DNA of 64,000 nt, from positions 634,501 to 698,500 of the forward strand of contig NC_015318.1 in assembly GCF_000194135.1 (NCBI RefSeq). Direction: 5' to 3'. Position numbers and translations under genes: made by a program. The notes beneath the pieces were generated by a model that was given only the letters and a program-made list of their open reading frames with translations, searched no databases and was not told where the DNA came from. This document shows positions 8,150-17,567 of the stretch, piece by piece; the first letter of the stretch is position 1, and each line of letters opens with the position of its first letter. The stretch comes from Hippea maritima DSM 10411. Lineage in GTDB: Bacteria; Campylobacterota_A; Desulfurellia; Desulfurellales; Hippeaceae.

Positions 8150-9639
8150 AAAAAAGACTGGCGTTATTTGCATTACTTGCATTTTCATTACCCTCTTATG
8201 CCGGGACAGTTAACAGTGTGTCGGTGGATAACAACACAGTTACGATAGAACATACAGGCAATATAGAATATAAAATATTAACACCCGGGGACTTGAAACA
8301 TTCAGACATTTATGTCGTGGACATAGTCGCCCCTGATCATGTATTTGACACAAAATCACACGTGTATAAACCTAAAAATTCAGTTATCAAAAAGGTAGTT
8401 ACTGCATGGCATTACTTTGACACTGAAAAACTTTACCATGTTCCTTTTCTAAGAGTGACGGTGCATATTGACTCTAAAAAATTTAAACCAAAGCTAACCG
8501 ACGACAACAACACGCTTAAAGTTGTATTCACTGACCCGCCTCAATCTCAGGTTAACCCCGCTGACCTGCAGCTGAGACAGGAGCAGGAGTTTTTAAAGAA
8601 ATTAAAAGCTCAACAGAAAGAACTAAAAACGATATCAAAGCCCGCCGTTAAGCTGGTCGATAATAATACAAAACATAGTAATAAAAAAGATAACGCCACA
8701 AAACCATACATCACCGCTCTCCATCCAAAGTCCTGTTCAGCTCATAAAAACAGCGGTCATGTTTGCATGCCTAAACCAAAAAAGGGGTTTTCCTCAACTA
8801 ACCCAGCAAGCCAACCTAAGTTTGACCAACACCCAAAATCTAACATCTATAACCCCTATAACCCCAGCGAGCCAGCTTATAAAGTTTACTCTTCAATGTA
8901 TAGAGTTCCACCTCCACCAAGATATACTCATCTAAAGAAAAAGGTCCTAAAAGTGCTGCCCGACACTTTTATCAATCCCGACGTTATTACAAAAGTTGAA
9001 GTCAGTAATGTTGACGTCAACAGAATAGTTAGCCCGGAACCCATCAAAGACATTGTTTATTCAAAAGAAAAGGGGTTAATGGTTAACTACGTTGGTAAAA
9101 ACGCTTTTATAAAGTTTGTTATAAAAGCAAACCCCGACGGTACGTATGATTACATTCAAGAGCCTTCAGAGGTCTATATTGTAACTCAGGATGCCGTTTA
9201 TACGCTTATTCTTAAGCCCAGCCAGGTGGCTGGTAGAACAATAAGGCTCTCTGGCGGCACGCTCAAAAAGATACAGGCGAACGAAAACATGTTTTCACAG
9301 CTCCCTTACGAAAAGAAAATAATCAAGATAATTAAATCCGTATATAAAAATGACATTCCAGATACGTGGGATGTATCTCACCCTCAAAATCCAAAGCCGA
9401 TAATTTTACCTAACGGCTTAACAGCAAAATTAATAACAACAGTAAAAATAGAAGGCACAGGCTTTAACCTTAAAGAATATGAAATAACAGGCTCTACACC
9501 GATCAGCATATCAGAAACAGACTTTTTAAACACAAAGCTTGCCAGACATCCAAAAGCTATATCCCTAACGGGCTTTAAGGTGTCAAAAGACGAGCCTGTT
9601 TACCTGTTGATCGTTGCAGGGGAGGGTGATAATGAGTGA
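8146..9639 (+). CDS. traK: TraK, secretin-like outer-membrane component
   Basis: A 497-residue exported protein with a signal peptide (about 1-19, 'SLPSYAG'). TraK is the VirB9-like part of the F-type core complex. The C-terminal half (about 330-470) carries the conserved strand-rich TraK region. The middle (about 150-260) is low-complexity, rich in Lys, Pro and Ser, and makes the protein about twice the length of F TraK. The start is GTG at 8146 with a GGAGG site, overlapping traE. Confidence 0.8.
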   Translation: MKKRLALFALLAFSLPSYAGTVNSVSVDNNTVTIEHTGNIEYKILTPGDLKHSDIYVVDIVAPDHVFDTKSHVYKPKNSVIKKVVTAWHYFDTEKLYHVPFLRVTVHIDSKKFKPKLTDDNNTLKVVFTDPPQSQVNPADLQLRQEQEFLKKLKAQQKELKTISKPAVKLVDNNTKHSNKKDNATKPYITALHPKSCSAHKNSGHVCMPKPKKGFSSTNPASQPKFDQHPKSNIYNPYNPSEPAYKVYSSMYRVPPPPRYTHLKKKVLKVLPDTFINPDVITKVEVSNVDVNRIVSPEPIKDIVYSKEKGLMVNYVGKNAFIKFVIKANPDGTYDYIQEPSEVYIVTQDAVYTLILKPSQVAGRTIRLSGGTLKKIQANENMFSQLPYEKKIIKIIKSVYKNDIPDTWDVSHPQNPKPIILPNGLTAKLITTVKIEGTGFNLKEYEITGSTPISISETDFLNTKLARHPKAISLTGFKVSKDEPVYLLIVAGEGDNE

Positions 9640-10894
9640 TAAAAACAACGCAAAGAAAACGCCTGAGAACAAAAAAGAGAAAACCACCAACCTGATAAAA
9701 TCCATTTGGGATAAACTCGATCCCAAAACAAAGCACCAGCTAAGCATAATGCTCTCGGCTCTAATCATAATCATACTTGCTATAACAGGCTACTACCTGT
9801 CCCATAATAGTAATAACGAACAGCAACGGCAGGTAGAATCTATCGAAAAGCCTGTAAAAATCACCCTTCAACCCGGTATTCTTGAGAAAAACATAAACAA
9901 CAATGTTAATCATAAACTTACTGAATTTGAGAAAAGGCTACAAAAACTTCAGCAGCAAGTCGCCAAAAGGCAACAAACCAACAAACAACAAACCAATAAA
10001 CTTTCCCTCAACAAACAAGGAAACTCTCCCAACAAACCAACAAACACACCTCCTTTTAAGTCTCCCCAGCTCGCTCGCAACTTTGCCGGCGGGCTTGCCT
10101 CCCAGAACGGTAATATCAACAAACGCAATATGCAACCTGAGCCGCAAATTATCGGCGGCATCGGCATAGCCGAAAACCAAAACGCTGCCAAATCATCTAT
10201 AGATAAATCATTAAAAAAAAAGAAACCAACCGAGGGAGTTTATTTACCTCCCTCTTTTATGGAGGCAAGCCTCTTGAGTGGCCTTGATGCTCCGACTATG
10301 AATGGAGCAAAAAGCAACCCCGTTCCTGTCTTGCTGCGCGTGCGCGCGCCAGCTATTCTGCCTAACCGCGTGCGCGCAAACTTAAAAGGCTGCTTTATCA
10401 TTGCCGAAGGTTTTGGCAACCTGGCTTCTGAAAGAGTTATGCTCCGCCTTGTTAGCCTGTCCTGTATAGCAAAAAGTGGGCAGGCAGTAATTGACCAGCC
10501 CGTGAAGGGTTTTGTTGTGGGCTCGGACGGTAAGATTGGCCTGCGGGGCAGGGTTGTTTCTAAAATGGGATCTGTTCTTGCAAGGGCAGCTCTGGCTGGT
10601 TTTTTGACCGGTTTTGGCAATGCCGTTCAGACTTCGGCTGCAAGCACTTACACTTCGACGCTTGGCACTTCATCGACGGTAAAATCCAGCGATGTAGCAA
10701 GATCTGCCTTAGGAGGTGGAATATCTCAAGCCACTAAAAAACTTGCGGATTTCTATATGAAGCTTGCCGGTCAAACTCTACCTGTTATTGAGGTAGGCGC
10801 AACGAGGCGAGTTACTGTGGTTATATCCAAAGGCGTTATGCTGAATATTAAAAACGTGTGTGTTGGAGGCAAAAAATGCAAAGATCAGGATTAA
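9632..10894 (+). CDS. traB: TraB, core complex
   Basis: A 420-residue VirB10-like protein: a cytoplasmic N-terminus, one membrane segment (about 34-55), a Gln/Asn/Pro-rich periplasmic linker with coiled-coil tendency (about 75-140), and a C-terminal TraB domain containing 'VPVLLRVRAPAILPNRV' and 'ASERVMLRLVSLSCI'. TraB spans the envelope and links the inner and outer parts of the channel. The ATG at 9632 overlaps the traK stop and has a GGGGAGG site; the upstream GTG in the same frame is less likely. Confidence 0.9.
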   Translation: MSDKNNAKKTPENKKEKTTNLIKSIWDKLDPKTKHQLSIMLSALIIIILAITGYYLSHNSNNEQQRQVESIEKPVKITLQPGILEKNINNNVNHKLTEFEKRLQKLQQQVAKRQQTNKQQTNKLSLNKQGNSPNKPTNTPPFKSPQLARNFAGGLASQNGNINKRNMQPEPQIIGGIGIAENQNAAKSSIDKSLKKKKPTEGVYLPPSFMEASLLSGLDAPTMNGAKSNPVPVLLRVRAPAILPNRVRANLKGCFIIAEGFGNLASERVMLRLVSLSCIAKSGQAVIDQPVKGFVVGSDGKIGLRGRVVSKMGSVLARAALAGFLTGFGNAVQTSAASTYTSTLGTSSTVKSSDVARSALGGGISQATKKLADFYMKLAGQTLPVIEVGATRRVTVVISKGVMLNIKNVCVGGKKCKDQD

Positions 10895-11322
10895 TAAAAA
10901 CAGCTTTATTACTACCAGCTATAGCTTTTGTATTGAGTTCTTGTACCTCTGTAATGAATCCTTACTCATCCAACTTTTCTTGCCCTAAATACTACAAAGG
11001 TAAATGTGTATCCTTACCTGAGGCCTACAACGAGAGCATACACAATACCGACGGGCAACCCACAAAAGCACAAAAGGAGTTAAAGAGGATGTCTATAAAT
11101 ACCCAATCTGTTCAGAACAGCACAAAATCAGTGAATATATATAAACAGCAGTTATTAGCCAAAATAAGAAAACTTGTAAAACAGCCTAAAACACCCATAG
11201 TTGTTCCACCAACAGTTATGAGAGTGTTGATTTTACCTTATGTAAACAGTCAAAACGAACTTGAGATGGAAAGGTATGTTTACTTTTTCACCGGTAAGCC
11301 AAAATGGGTATTCAGTCAGTAG
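10876..11322 (+). CDS. traV: TraV, outer-membrane lipoprotein
   Basis: A 148-residue lipoprotein with lipobox 'VLSSC' (Cys about residue 22), then the TraV pattern 'NPYSSNFSCPKYYKGKCVSLPEAY'. TraV is the VirB7-like lipoprotein that anchors the TraK/TraB core. The ATG at 10876 lies inside the traB 3' end and gives a proper signal peptide, unlike the longer frame. Confidence 0.85.
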   Translation: MQRSGLIKTALLLPAIAFVLSSCTSVMNPYSSNFSCPKYYKGKCVSLPEAYNESIHNTDGQPTKAQKELKRMSINTQSVQNSTKSVNIYKQQLLAKIRKLVKQPKTPIVVPPTVMRVLILPYVNSQNELEMERYVYFFTGKPKWVFSQ

Positions 11323-11352
11323 ATTTTAAGTAATTGAAAGGAGAAGTAAAGC

Positions 11353-12108
11353 ATGAGAAAAGCAGTTAGAAATGCGGCTTTGGCAACAGCCATTGTAGTA
11401 GCTGCTACTGCAGTGTACGGTTCTCCCAATGCTTTTGCACAAAATAAAATCCCGTCGGTATGTAAAGGCATAAACCTCAACGAGCATGTGCCCATGCCGC
11501 CTTATAGAATCATGTCCGTAAGGGATGTTCACGGGCTGTGCGAAATGATTTTAGATATAAAAGGCGAACTGGTGCCTGTTTATGCCACTAAGGACTTTAT
11601 TGTTGCAGGAGACATGTTCAGCCACCGCAAGCAGATAACCGAGAGGCAAATCTGGAAGGTTCGAAGTAATCTTTTAAAGAATAAATTTAAAACATACAAA
11701 AAAGACCTGGAAAATCTTGTAGTGGCAGAGTTCAACCCTAAGGCTAAAAAATACGTGTATTTTTTTGTAGATCCCTTATGTCCATACTGCGAGAAAGCAA
11801 AGTCTGAGCTTACTAAACTGGCTCAAAAACACAACTTTGGCATAAAGCTTGTTTTCTTTCCTGTCCACGGCAAGCCTGCCGTAGATGATATAAAGGGGTT
11901 TATCTGCTCTCATAAGACATTTAAAGACTATTTAAACGACAATTACGAGGGTGATACTAATTGTGATAAGGCTAAAAACTACATAGACAAGTCAATTGAT
12001 ATAGGGCGTTCTTTGGGAGTGCAGGGTACACCAACAATAATCACAGACAATGGCGACTACATACTTGGTTATCAGCCAAAGGTGATATTGAAAGATTTGG
12101 GGCGTTAA
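11353..12108 (+). CDS. DsbC-like periplasmic thiol isomerase
   Basis: A 251-residue exported protein with a signal peptide (about 1-30, 'PNAFAQ') and a thioredoxin fold: active site 'CPYC' in 'VDPLCPYCEKAKSEL' (about 139-142) and cis-Pro loop 'GTPTII'. DsbC-type proteins repair disulfide bonds in exported proteins. That suits an operon system whose TraN, TraU and TraH are rich in cysteine. It follows traV with a clear GAAAGGAG site. Confidence 0.85.
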   Translation: MRKAVRNAALATAIVVAATAVYGSPNAFAQNKIPSVCKGINLNEHVPMPPYRIMSVRDVHGLCEMILDIKGELVPVYATKDFIVAGDMFSHRKQITERQIWKVRSNLLKNKFKTYKKDLENLVVAEFNPKAKKYVYFFVDPLCPYCEKAKSELTKLAQKHNFGIKLVFFPVHGKPAVDDIKGFICSHKTFKDYLNDNYEGDTNCDKAKNYIDKSIDIGRSLGVQGTPTIITDNGDYILGYQPKVILKDLGR

Positions 12109-12109
12109 A

Positions 12110-12421
12110 ATGTTAAAAAACATTATAGTGTCGTTGATTGTATCGCTCATAGTGAGTGTCGGTTCTCTTTATTACTATCACAGGCACTTCGCACCTAAAA
12201 TTGTGGCGATAAACTTCAATGACTTCCTTAATCAGCAGGAAAAACTTTTTATCGTAGGCAAGATAAATCAGCAACAGCTTAAAGATAACCTCAAAAGAGG
12301 ACTGCTGGTGGTTAAAAAACAACCTAAAAATGCCGTAGTATTGGCCGGCAGATGCGTATTAAGAGGGAAAGTAATTAACATTAGCCTGAAAAACCACCAG
12401 AAACAGGGAGGCGCGAAGTGA
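12110..12421 (+). CDS. trbI: TrbI-like inner-membrane protein (F type)
   Basis: A 103-residue protein with one N-terminal membrane anchor (about 4-24) and a short periplasmic domain. The pattern 'PKIVAINFNDFLNQQEKLF' followed by 'NAVVLAGRCVLRGKVINIS' fits F-type TrbI, which influences pilus outgrowth. The gene is packed between dsbC and the next gene. Confidence 0.65.
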   Translation: MLKNIIVSLIVSLIVSVGSLYYYHRHFAPKIVAINFNDFLNQQEKLFIVGKINQQQLKDNLKRGLLVVKKQPKNAVVLAGRCVLRGKVINISLKNHQKQGGAK

Positions 12422-12669
12422 TGGTTTGTAGTTTTCTTGATTTTTTAAATCCTTTATCTCACATGTCGCCAGAAAAGTATTCCTCGTTCATAACCATGCT
12501 TTTTGCAACGATATTTAGGGGCGTTGGAGCAAAGATTTTAAGCGTGGCGTTTTTCGCTTTAGCTTTCTGGATGTTATTCCGCAGGGAAAACGTGCAGGCG
12601 TTTGTGTCGTTTTTACTTATATCGCTGTTTTTTGCTTATTCTGGCGGGTTGCTGGGAAGTGTGTTCTAA
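12418..12669 (+). CDS. Small membrane protein of the pilus operon
   Basis: An 83-residue protein with two or three hydrophobic segments (about 22-38, 42-55, 60-80). It overlaps trbI by 4 bases. I do not recognise a family. Its place suggests a small inner-membrane accessory of the T4SS. Confidence 0.6.
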   Translation: MMVCSFLDFLNPLSHMSPEKYSSFITMLFATIFRGVGAKILSVAFFALAFWMLFRRENVQAFVSFLLISLFFAYSGGLLGSVF

Positions 12670-12717
12670 AAAATGTTGAATTTTGAATGTTAAATTTTGG
12701 ATTAAAGGAGCGGTGTA

Positions 12718-13446
12718 ATGGCGAAGGGTGCTGATAAAGGCGGTGGTGGAAACGATACCGTATTAGTAGCTGGAATGGGCGATCTGCAGAAGCCCTTAAA
12801 CCTTTTACAGGCTATTGAGGAAATTCAGCACATGTCTGCAATGGAAAAAGACATGGAAGAACCGCTTGATAAAAACTTCCTTTCCATAAAACAAAGGCTT
12901 GATTTTTTTGCTATAGGTTTTAGAAACGGCTTGCTCAACGGTTTTGTAACCGCTTTACTTACACCGTTAGCTTTAGGAGTCCTTGATAAGATAATTCCTC
13001 TGTTCGGCGATGCTCAACCTACATTTTTCGATAAAATATACGCCTTTTTGCTGGCTATGGGGTTTTCTCTGGGTTTTGCCATTTTCTTAAGCAGCTTGCA
13101 TAAATGCTACGTGGGCACAGTGTCAAAAGGAATGATAAACAATCTTTTCGGCGGTTTATCTGCTGGCATTTTATTGAAGGTGTCTCTTGTATTCCTTATA
13201 TACAATTGGATATTCGTTAAATTAACACCTGAAAGGGTTTATAACACCCTCGTGCAGGTGCATAAGATATTCCCTAAAGCCAACCTTGTCCCCGTCTACA
13301 AATGGATACTGGAGTTTAAAAATGTTTTACCTGAAAGCATTGTTTTTATCGCTTTGACCTCGCTGCTGATGGTAATTTTGCCGACAATAACGCTGGCTGT
13401 AACGAGCATACGAAATAAAGTGAGAAAGGAGACTGAAATTGATTAA
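12718..13446 (+). CDS. Multipass membrane protein of the pilus operon
   Basis: A 242-residue protein: about 55 soluble residues with a Gly/Lys-rich start, then about four membrane segments (near 65-90, 100-125, 140-165, 205-230). No family was recognised. A GGAG site precedes the ATG, and the end overlaps the OmpA-like gene by 8 bases, so it belongs to the transfer operon. Confidence 0.65.
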   Translation: MAKGADKGGGGNDTVLVAGMGDLQKPLNLLQAIEEIQHMSAMEKDMEEPLDKNFLSIKQRLDFFAIGFRNGLLNGFVTALLTPLALGVLDKIIPLFGDAQPTFFDKIYAFLLAMGFSLGFAIFLSSLHKCYVGTVSKGMINNLFGGLSAGILLKVSLVFLIYNWIFVKLTPERVYNTLVQVHKIFPKANLVPVYKWILEFKNVLPESIVFIALTSLLMVILPTITLAVTSIRNKVRKETEID

Positions 13447-14143
13447 GAAAAGTTTAACAGTTTTTGTATTTTTACTCTCTTTTGTTGTGAATGCAAATGC
13501 AAAAGGAGTTTTTACAGTATACAGCGAGCCTTACACTTATCCTTCAACGCCCATTGTCAACTATGCTCAGAATAACCAGTTTCTCATGGGGAAATGGAAA
13601 GCAGTAAAGGGCGCAAGATCTCTAGGGGGAGAAAAAGACAGGAAAGTTCATTCTAGCGTTAGGCTTATCGACAGCCGTGGGTCTTTTCCGTCTCTCCCCA
13701 CGGCTGTTCATAGGCTTAATCAAAAAACCTATTCTTTAAATGATATGATTAAATTAGTAATTTTAAAAAGAGTATCAAGATCTGCTAAAATAAAAAAAAG
13801 CAATAATCGCACAAATGTTGCAAATGTTACAACTGCAAAAAAAACATTAATTTTAACACTGTATTACCCTTTAGATATTTACACTTTAACACCTCGGCAA
13901 AAAGTATTACTAATTTCCAAATTAAAGTCCTATAAAAGTAAAAAACTTTACGTTGAGGGGTATACAGACTGCGCCGGAAGTAGAGAATACAACAATGTTT
14001 TAGCGCGCAAGAGAGCTGAAAACGTAGCGCAATTCCTGAACAGGCACGGATTTAATGCGGTAGTTCTGCCTTCTTTTGGAAAATATCACACACTGAAAAC
14101 GGCTAAAGAAAGCAGAAGGGTGGAAATCTATGTGGAAAAGTAA
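13439..14143 (+). CDS. OmpA-like peptidoglycan-binding exported protein
   Basis: A 234-residue exported protein with a signal peptide (about 1-20) and a C-terminal OmpA-type domain (about 140-232). Key signatures are 'VEGYTDCAGSREYNNVLARKRAENVAQFL' and a closing 'ESRRVEIYVEK'. Such domains bind peptidoglycan, so it may tether the transfer channel to the cell wall. The TTG start at 13439 overlaps the previous gene. It overlaps the peptidase gene by 14 bases. Confidence 0.7.
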   Translation: MIKKSLTVFVFLLSFVVNANAKGVFTVYSEPYTYPSTPIVNYAQNNQFLMGKWKAVKGARSLGGEKDRKVHSSVRLIDSRGSFPSLPTAVHRLNQKTYSLNDMIKLVILKRVSRSAKIKKSNNRTNVANVTTAKKTLILTLYYPLDIYTLTPRQKVLLISKLKSYKSKKLYVEGYTDCAGSREYNNVLARKRAENVAQFLNRHGFNAVVLPSFGKYHTLKTAKESRRVEIYVEK

Positions 14144-14624
14144 AAAAGGGATAATAACTGCTGCAGTTCTTGTTGTATCTTTAGTTTTTCTACATTTTAT
14201 TTTAACTCATTTATCCTTTTCCGCTACAGACAGCGTAGGTTACCATCTGTTTTACATATCAAAGAATTTTAAAAAAATAAAAAAGCATGACTACGTGCTG
14301 TTTCCTATACACGAAACTAATATCAAAGAAATTCAAAATGAGCTGAAAAAGTTTAAAACGATAATCCTTGTAAAGCAGGTTGCCTGTGTTCCGGGCGATA
14401 GGCTGACAGTTAAAGGCAGGAAGTTTTACTGCAACGGCCAGTATCTCTGCACTGCAAAAATCAGAGCTTTAGACGGCGAAAAAATTAATCATTTTAAGTT
14501 TAATGGTGTAGTTCCTAACGGATACGTTTTTGTTCTTGGTAAGGATGTAAATTCCTATGACAGCAGGTATTTTGGTTTTGTTCCTATTAAAGAGGTTATG
14601 GCGGTTGCTTATCCGATACTGTAG
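14130..14624 (+). CDS. TraF/TrhF-type S26 signal peptidase-like protease
   Basis: A 164-residue inner-membrane protein with one anchor (about 8-28). The S26 catalytic Ser is in 'SATDSVGYHLF' and the Lys in 'ILVKQVACVPGD'. It ends with the family pattern 'NGYVFVLGKDVNSYDSRYFGFV'. Relatives in conjugation systems mature pilin or other exported Tra proteins, and TraA of this operon is the likely substrate. It is the last gene before site 4. Confidence 0.8.
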   Translation: MWKSKKGIITAAVLVVSLVFLHFILTHLSFSATDSVGYHLFYISKNFKKIKKHDYVLFPIHETNIKEIQNELKKFKTIILVKQVACVPGDRLTVKGRKFYCNGQYLCTAKIRALDGEKINHFKFNGVVPNGYVFVLGKDVNSYDSRYFGFVPIKEVMAVAYPIL

Positions 14625-14643
14625 CACAACCTCCTATATATAG
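14619..14643 (+). promoter_or_regulatory. Element regulon motif, site 4
   Basis: CTGTAGCAC-AACCTC-CTATATATAG, one mismatch in the left half. It overlaps the end of the peptidase gene, and its right flank GAGGGG is the ribosome site of the next gene at 14653. Confidence 0.75.
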
Positions 14644-14652
14644 AGGGGTGTC

Positions 14653-15507
14653 ATGAGGAAAGTAGTTCTGATTTTAGCTGTATTGTTTTTAACAGTTATA
14701 TCTGCTAGGGCGGATGTGAATAACTATAACCCTTATCAGGGATGGTTTTGGTATAAGAATCCGCCCAAAAAAGAAAAAAATAAAGATAAAAATAAAGAAG
14801 AAAAATTCACCATGAAAACTTATACGTATAAGCAGTTGTGGAATATGTATCCTGATAAGTTTCAAAAGCTATTGAAATATGCTCTCAGGCAGGCTGTGCA
14901 AAATCCTACTCCACAGAACGTAAAGCAATATCTAATACTGCAGGATATAGCTAGGCGGAAGGCCTACGCTTTTTCAAATGTTGTTGGCTATGTTACGCAA
15001 ACAAACCCCAACTTGAGTTTATATAAGGATTATCCCGAGAACTCGCCGGGCATCAGGATGAGGACTGGTTTAATGAACTACGATGTAGATAAGACTCTGA
15101 AGAGCAATAGAGATGAATACGCCTTACTTTTCTTTTATAAACCCGGTTGTCAGTACTGCGAGATTCAATCCCAAATACTTCGGTATTTACAGGATGAGGA
15201 CGGATGGGAGATTATGCCTATCAATATTAACCAGCGTTATGACGTTGCGGCAAGGTTTAACGTAAAAACCGTTCCGGAAATAATACTAATACATAAAGGT
15301 AGCCCCCAGTGGATACCTGTAGCTGCGGGCGTAATCGCATTAAACAATATAAAAAGAAATATCTATAGGGGAATTATGTATTTTGAAGGCAAGTTGAATC
15401 CCAAAAACTGGAGCATATACCAATTCCAGAAAAACAGTGGATTTGACGTGGACAAGTATCCTGTAGCTCCCGATATGAAATTCAAAATAAAGGTAGAAGA
15501 ACAGTAA
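14653..15507 (+). CDS. traF: TraF, thioredoxin-like pilus assembly protein
   Basis: A 284-residue exported protein with a signal peptide (about 1-20) and a C-terminal thioredoxin-like domain: 'FFYKPGCQYCEIQSQ' (CQYC, about 172-175) and 'VKTVPEIILI'. The N-terminal pattern 'YQGWFWYKNPP' is typical of F-type TraF. F TraF lacks the CxxC pair, while many relatives keep it, so redox activity is plausible here. It starts the second half of the tra operon under site 4. Confidence 0.85.
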   Translation: MRKVVLILAVLFLTVISARADVNNYNPYQGWFWYKNPPKKEKNKDKNKEEKFTMKTYTYKQLWNMYPDKFQKLLKYALRQAVQNPTPQNVKQYLILQDIARRKAYAFSNVVGYVTQTNPNLSLYKDYPENSPGIRMRTGLMNYDVDKTLKSNRDEYALLFFYKPGCQYCEIQSQILRYLQDEDGWEIMPININQRYDVAARFNVKTVPEIILIHKGSPQWIPVAAGVIALNNIKRNIYRGIMYFEGKLNPKNWSIYQFQKNSGFDVDKYPVAPDMKFKIKVEEQ

Positions 15508-15523
15508 AAAGGAGGTAGAAGTT

Positions 15524-15880
15524 ATGGCAGAGATGACAAGAGAGGAAAGGGAAAAGTTCTTTCAGACATTGCAGGAAAGAAAGGAAAACCTTGCAAAGCA
15601 AAGAGAAACAAGGGTCGTGTTTGCAAGGACAAGGGACACTGAAGCCGCTTTAGCTATTGTTCAGTCTGCAGACAGGGCTTTAAACCTGTTAAGAAGGAAT
15701 GCAGGGTTGAGATTTCCGTTTGAGGAAGTGGCCAGACATGTAGAAGCATACAAGAAAGCGGTATTGGATATGCACAAGACTGTTGATGAGATGTGTAAGT
15801 ATGCCGGAGTGCCTTACAGGGTGCCTGCGTGGGTTAGAGAGCAGCTGGGCATGTCTGAGGAGGACGATGCTGAGGCGTAA
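15524..15880 (+). CDS. Small charged protein in the tra operon
   Basis: A 118-residue, highly charged, mostly helical protein with no signal peptide or membrane segment and an acidic C-terminus. Strong AAGGAGG site and tight packing between traF and traW. No family recognised; it may be a cytoplasmic accessory of the transfer system. Confidence 0.6.
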   Translation: MAEMTREEREKFFQTLQERKENLAKQRETRVVFARTRDTEAALAIVQSADRALNLLRRNAGLRFPFEEVARHVEAYKKAVLDMHKTVDEMCKYAGVPYRVPAWVREQLGMSEEDDAEA

Positions 15881-16565
15881 AATGGCGTTCAATTTAGGCA
15901 GGGCTGCGGTTAGGGCTATGTCCCTTACCGCGGCTTTGTTTGTCCTGGTTATAGCGGTTAATAGCAGTCAAGCATGTGTAAACCTCGGTACTTACGGGGC
16001 AACCTGGCCTATTAAGGAGCAGGATGCCTTAAAACAGATTTTAAGCGGATTAAAGCACTACAACTATCGTAAAATATTAAACAAGCAGGTTTTCACCAGT
16101 GCTTTTCACCGATACGAGGAGAGGTTATCGACAGACCTACCAAGATCAAAAAAACATAAAATCTACACGGTGGATATGACATACACCCTACCTTTTGATA
16201 TAAGAGATGCTAAGGGCAGGATTATTTATCCCAGAGGTTATAAGTTCAACCCATTAGATTACATAAAAGTGCCGTTTGTTTATGTAATTATAAACGGCAA
16301 CGACAAAAAACAGGTGAGCTGGTTTATGCACTCAAAATACTATAATAAAGTAAAATCAATGCTTCTTATCTGCAAAGGGGACGTTATCACGCTCGAAAAG
16401 AAGATAAAAATGCCTGTCTTCTATGCAGATAAGAGGATTATCAAGAAATTTAACTTAAAAGTCGTTCCTTCTATAGCTTACCAAAAGGAGGATAAGTTTT
16501 ATGTGGAGGAAATACCTTTACCTGATAATAGCACTGGCAATCATATCGGCAAGCCTACCAACTAA
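15867..16565 (+). CDS. traW: TraW
   Basis: A 232-residue exported protein. After the signal peptide comes 'VNLGTYGATWPIKEQD', the hallmark start of mature TraW, a periplasmic protein needed for F-type pilus assembly. A later 'VPFVYVIINGND' and 'KMPVFYADKRIIKKFNLKVVPSIAYQ' also fit. The ATG at 15867 follows GAGGAGG; the ATG at 15882 is an alternative. It overlaps traU by 65 bases. Confidence 0.85.
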   Translation: MLRRKMAFNLGRAAVRAMSLTAALFVLVIAVNSSQACVNLGTYGATWPIKEQDALKQILSGLKHYNYRKILNKQVFTSAFHRYEERLSTDLPRSKKHKIYTVDMTYTLPFDIRDAKGRIIYPRGYKFNPLDYIKVPFVYVIINGNDKKQVSWFMHSKYYNKVKSMLLICKGDVITLEKKIKMPVFYADKRIIKKFNLKVVPSIAYQKEDKFYVEEIPLPDNSTGNHIGKPTN

Positions 16566-17499
16566 AAGCTATGCTGTATGTAAGGGTAAGTTTTTTAATC
16601 CTATCACAGATATAGACTGGTGGGGTATATTTCCCGTTAAGATAGGCGGTATTACTATATTTAAGACTAAGATAGATGCACCTTCTGTACCGGGTGGTTC
16701 ACCTATCTGTATTTGCGGTAAACCTCCAAATATAAAATTTGGTATTAAGGTGAGTTTTTGGGATCCTGCTAGATTAGTTGAAACGGTAAAAGATGCTTGG
16801 TGTTTTCCAACCCTTGGGATGAGCGTATCTAGTGGTGGTTTTCTTAATGGTTCAGCAAGCGCTAAAGACAGAAACTCCAATGAGGTTTTTGCTCAGTCCC
16901 ATTACATATGGATGGATATTTTTGCTTTAGTAGGGTTGTTTATAGATTATTCCTGCTTTAGCCCTCTGGATTTCGATATAGCCTACATTACAGAAGTTGA
17001 TCCGACTTGGAACAGCGATATAACAGCTTTTCTTCTTAACCCAGAGGCGCTGCTTTTCGGCAATCCTATAGCTCAATTGGTCTGTTCAGCGGATTCCGTT
17101 TCATCAAATATGGGTATTACGGTAGATCCTTTATTCTGGTGCATGGGCAGCTGGGGAAGTGCGTATCCTCTAACAGGACACTGGAGCGGACGCGACAAAA
17201 CAACCGCCAATGCAGCAATAGCCGCGAGGATGATTTATAAGCTTTCAAGAGAAGGGCTGCTCTGGGATGGTGCGGTTAGTTACTGCTATAAGTTTCCAAC
17301 GCCCATCTGGATGAAAAGCCATTATAGGCTACAAGAAGCAAGACCTTTAAGGAGTCCATGGGTTTTACCTTTAGGCAGAAGCGATCTTATATGGGGCGCA
17401 GGCGCTAATCCTCCAATAAGCGGTGGGCATGGGGCCGAGGATAACTTCCTGTGGATTTTGTTTAAAGAGAGGCTGTGTTGTATGGGGATAGGGCTGTAG
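16501..17499 (+). CDS. traU: TraU
   Basis: A 332-residue Cys-rich exported protein with a signal peptide (about 1-25). The conserved TraU features include 'CKGKFFNPITDIDWWGIFPVKIGG', 'CICGKPP', 'FWDPARLVETVKDAWCFPTLG' and a late 'YCYKFPTPIWMKSHYRLQ'. TraU is a periplasmic protein required for DNA transfer more than for pilus assembly. An AAAGGAGG site sits before the ATG within traW. Confidence 0.9.
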   Translation: MWRKYLYLIIALAIISASLPTKSYAVCKGKFFNPITDIDWWGIFPVKIGGITIFKTKIDAPSVPGGSPICICGKPPNIKFGIKVSFWDPARLVETVKDAWCFPTLGMSVSSGGFLNGSASAKDRNSNEVFAQSHYIWMDIFALVGLFIDYSCFSPLDFDIAYITEVDPTWNSDITAFLLNPEALLFGNPIAQLVCSADSVSSNMGITVDPLFWCMGSWGSAYPLTGHWSGRDKTTANAAIAARMIYKLSREGLLWDGAVSYCYKFPTPIWMKSHYRLQEARPLRSPWVLPLGRSDLIWGAGANPPISGGHGAEDNFLWILFKERLCCMGIGL

Positions 17500-17567
17500 T
17501 TATGGGTTATGGGATATGGTGGTGCATGCCGAACAGACACTGCACAGGTGAATGAGTTAATGAGTGA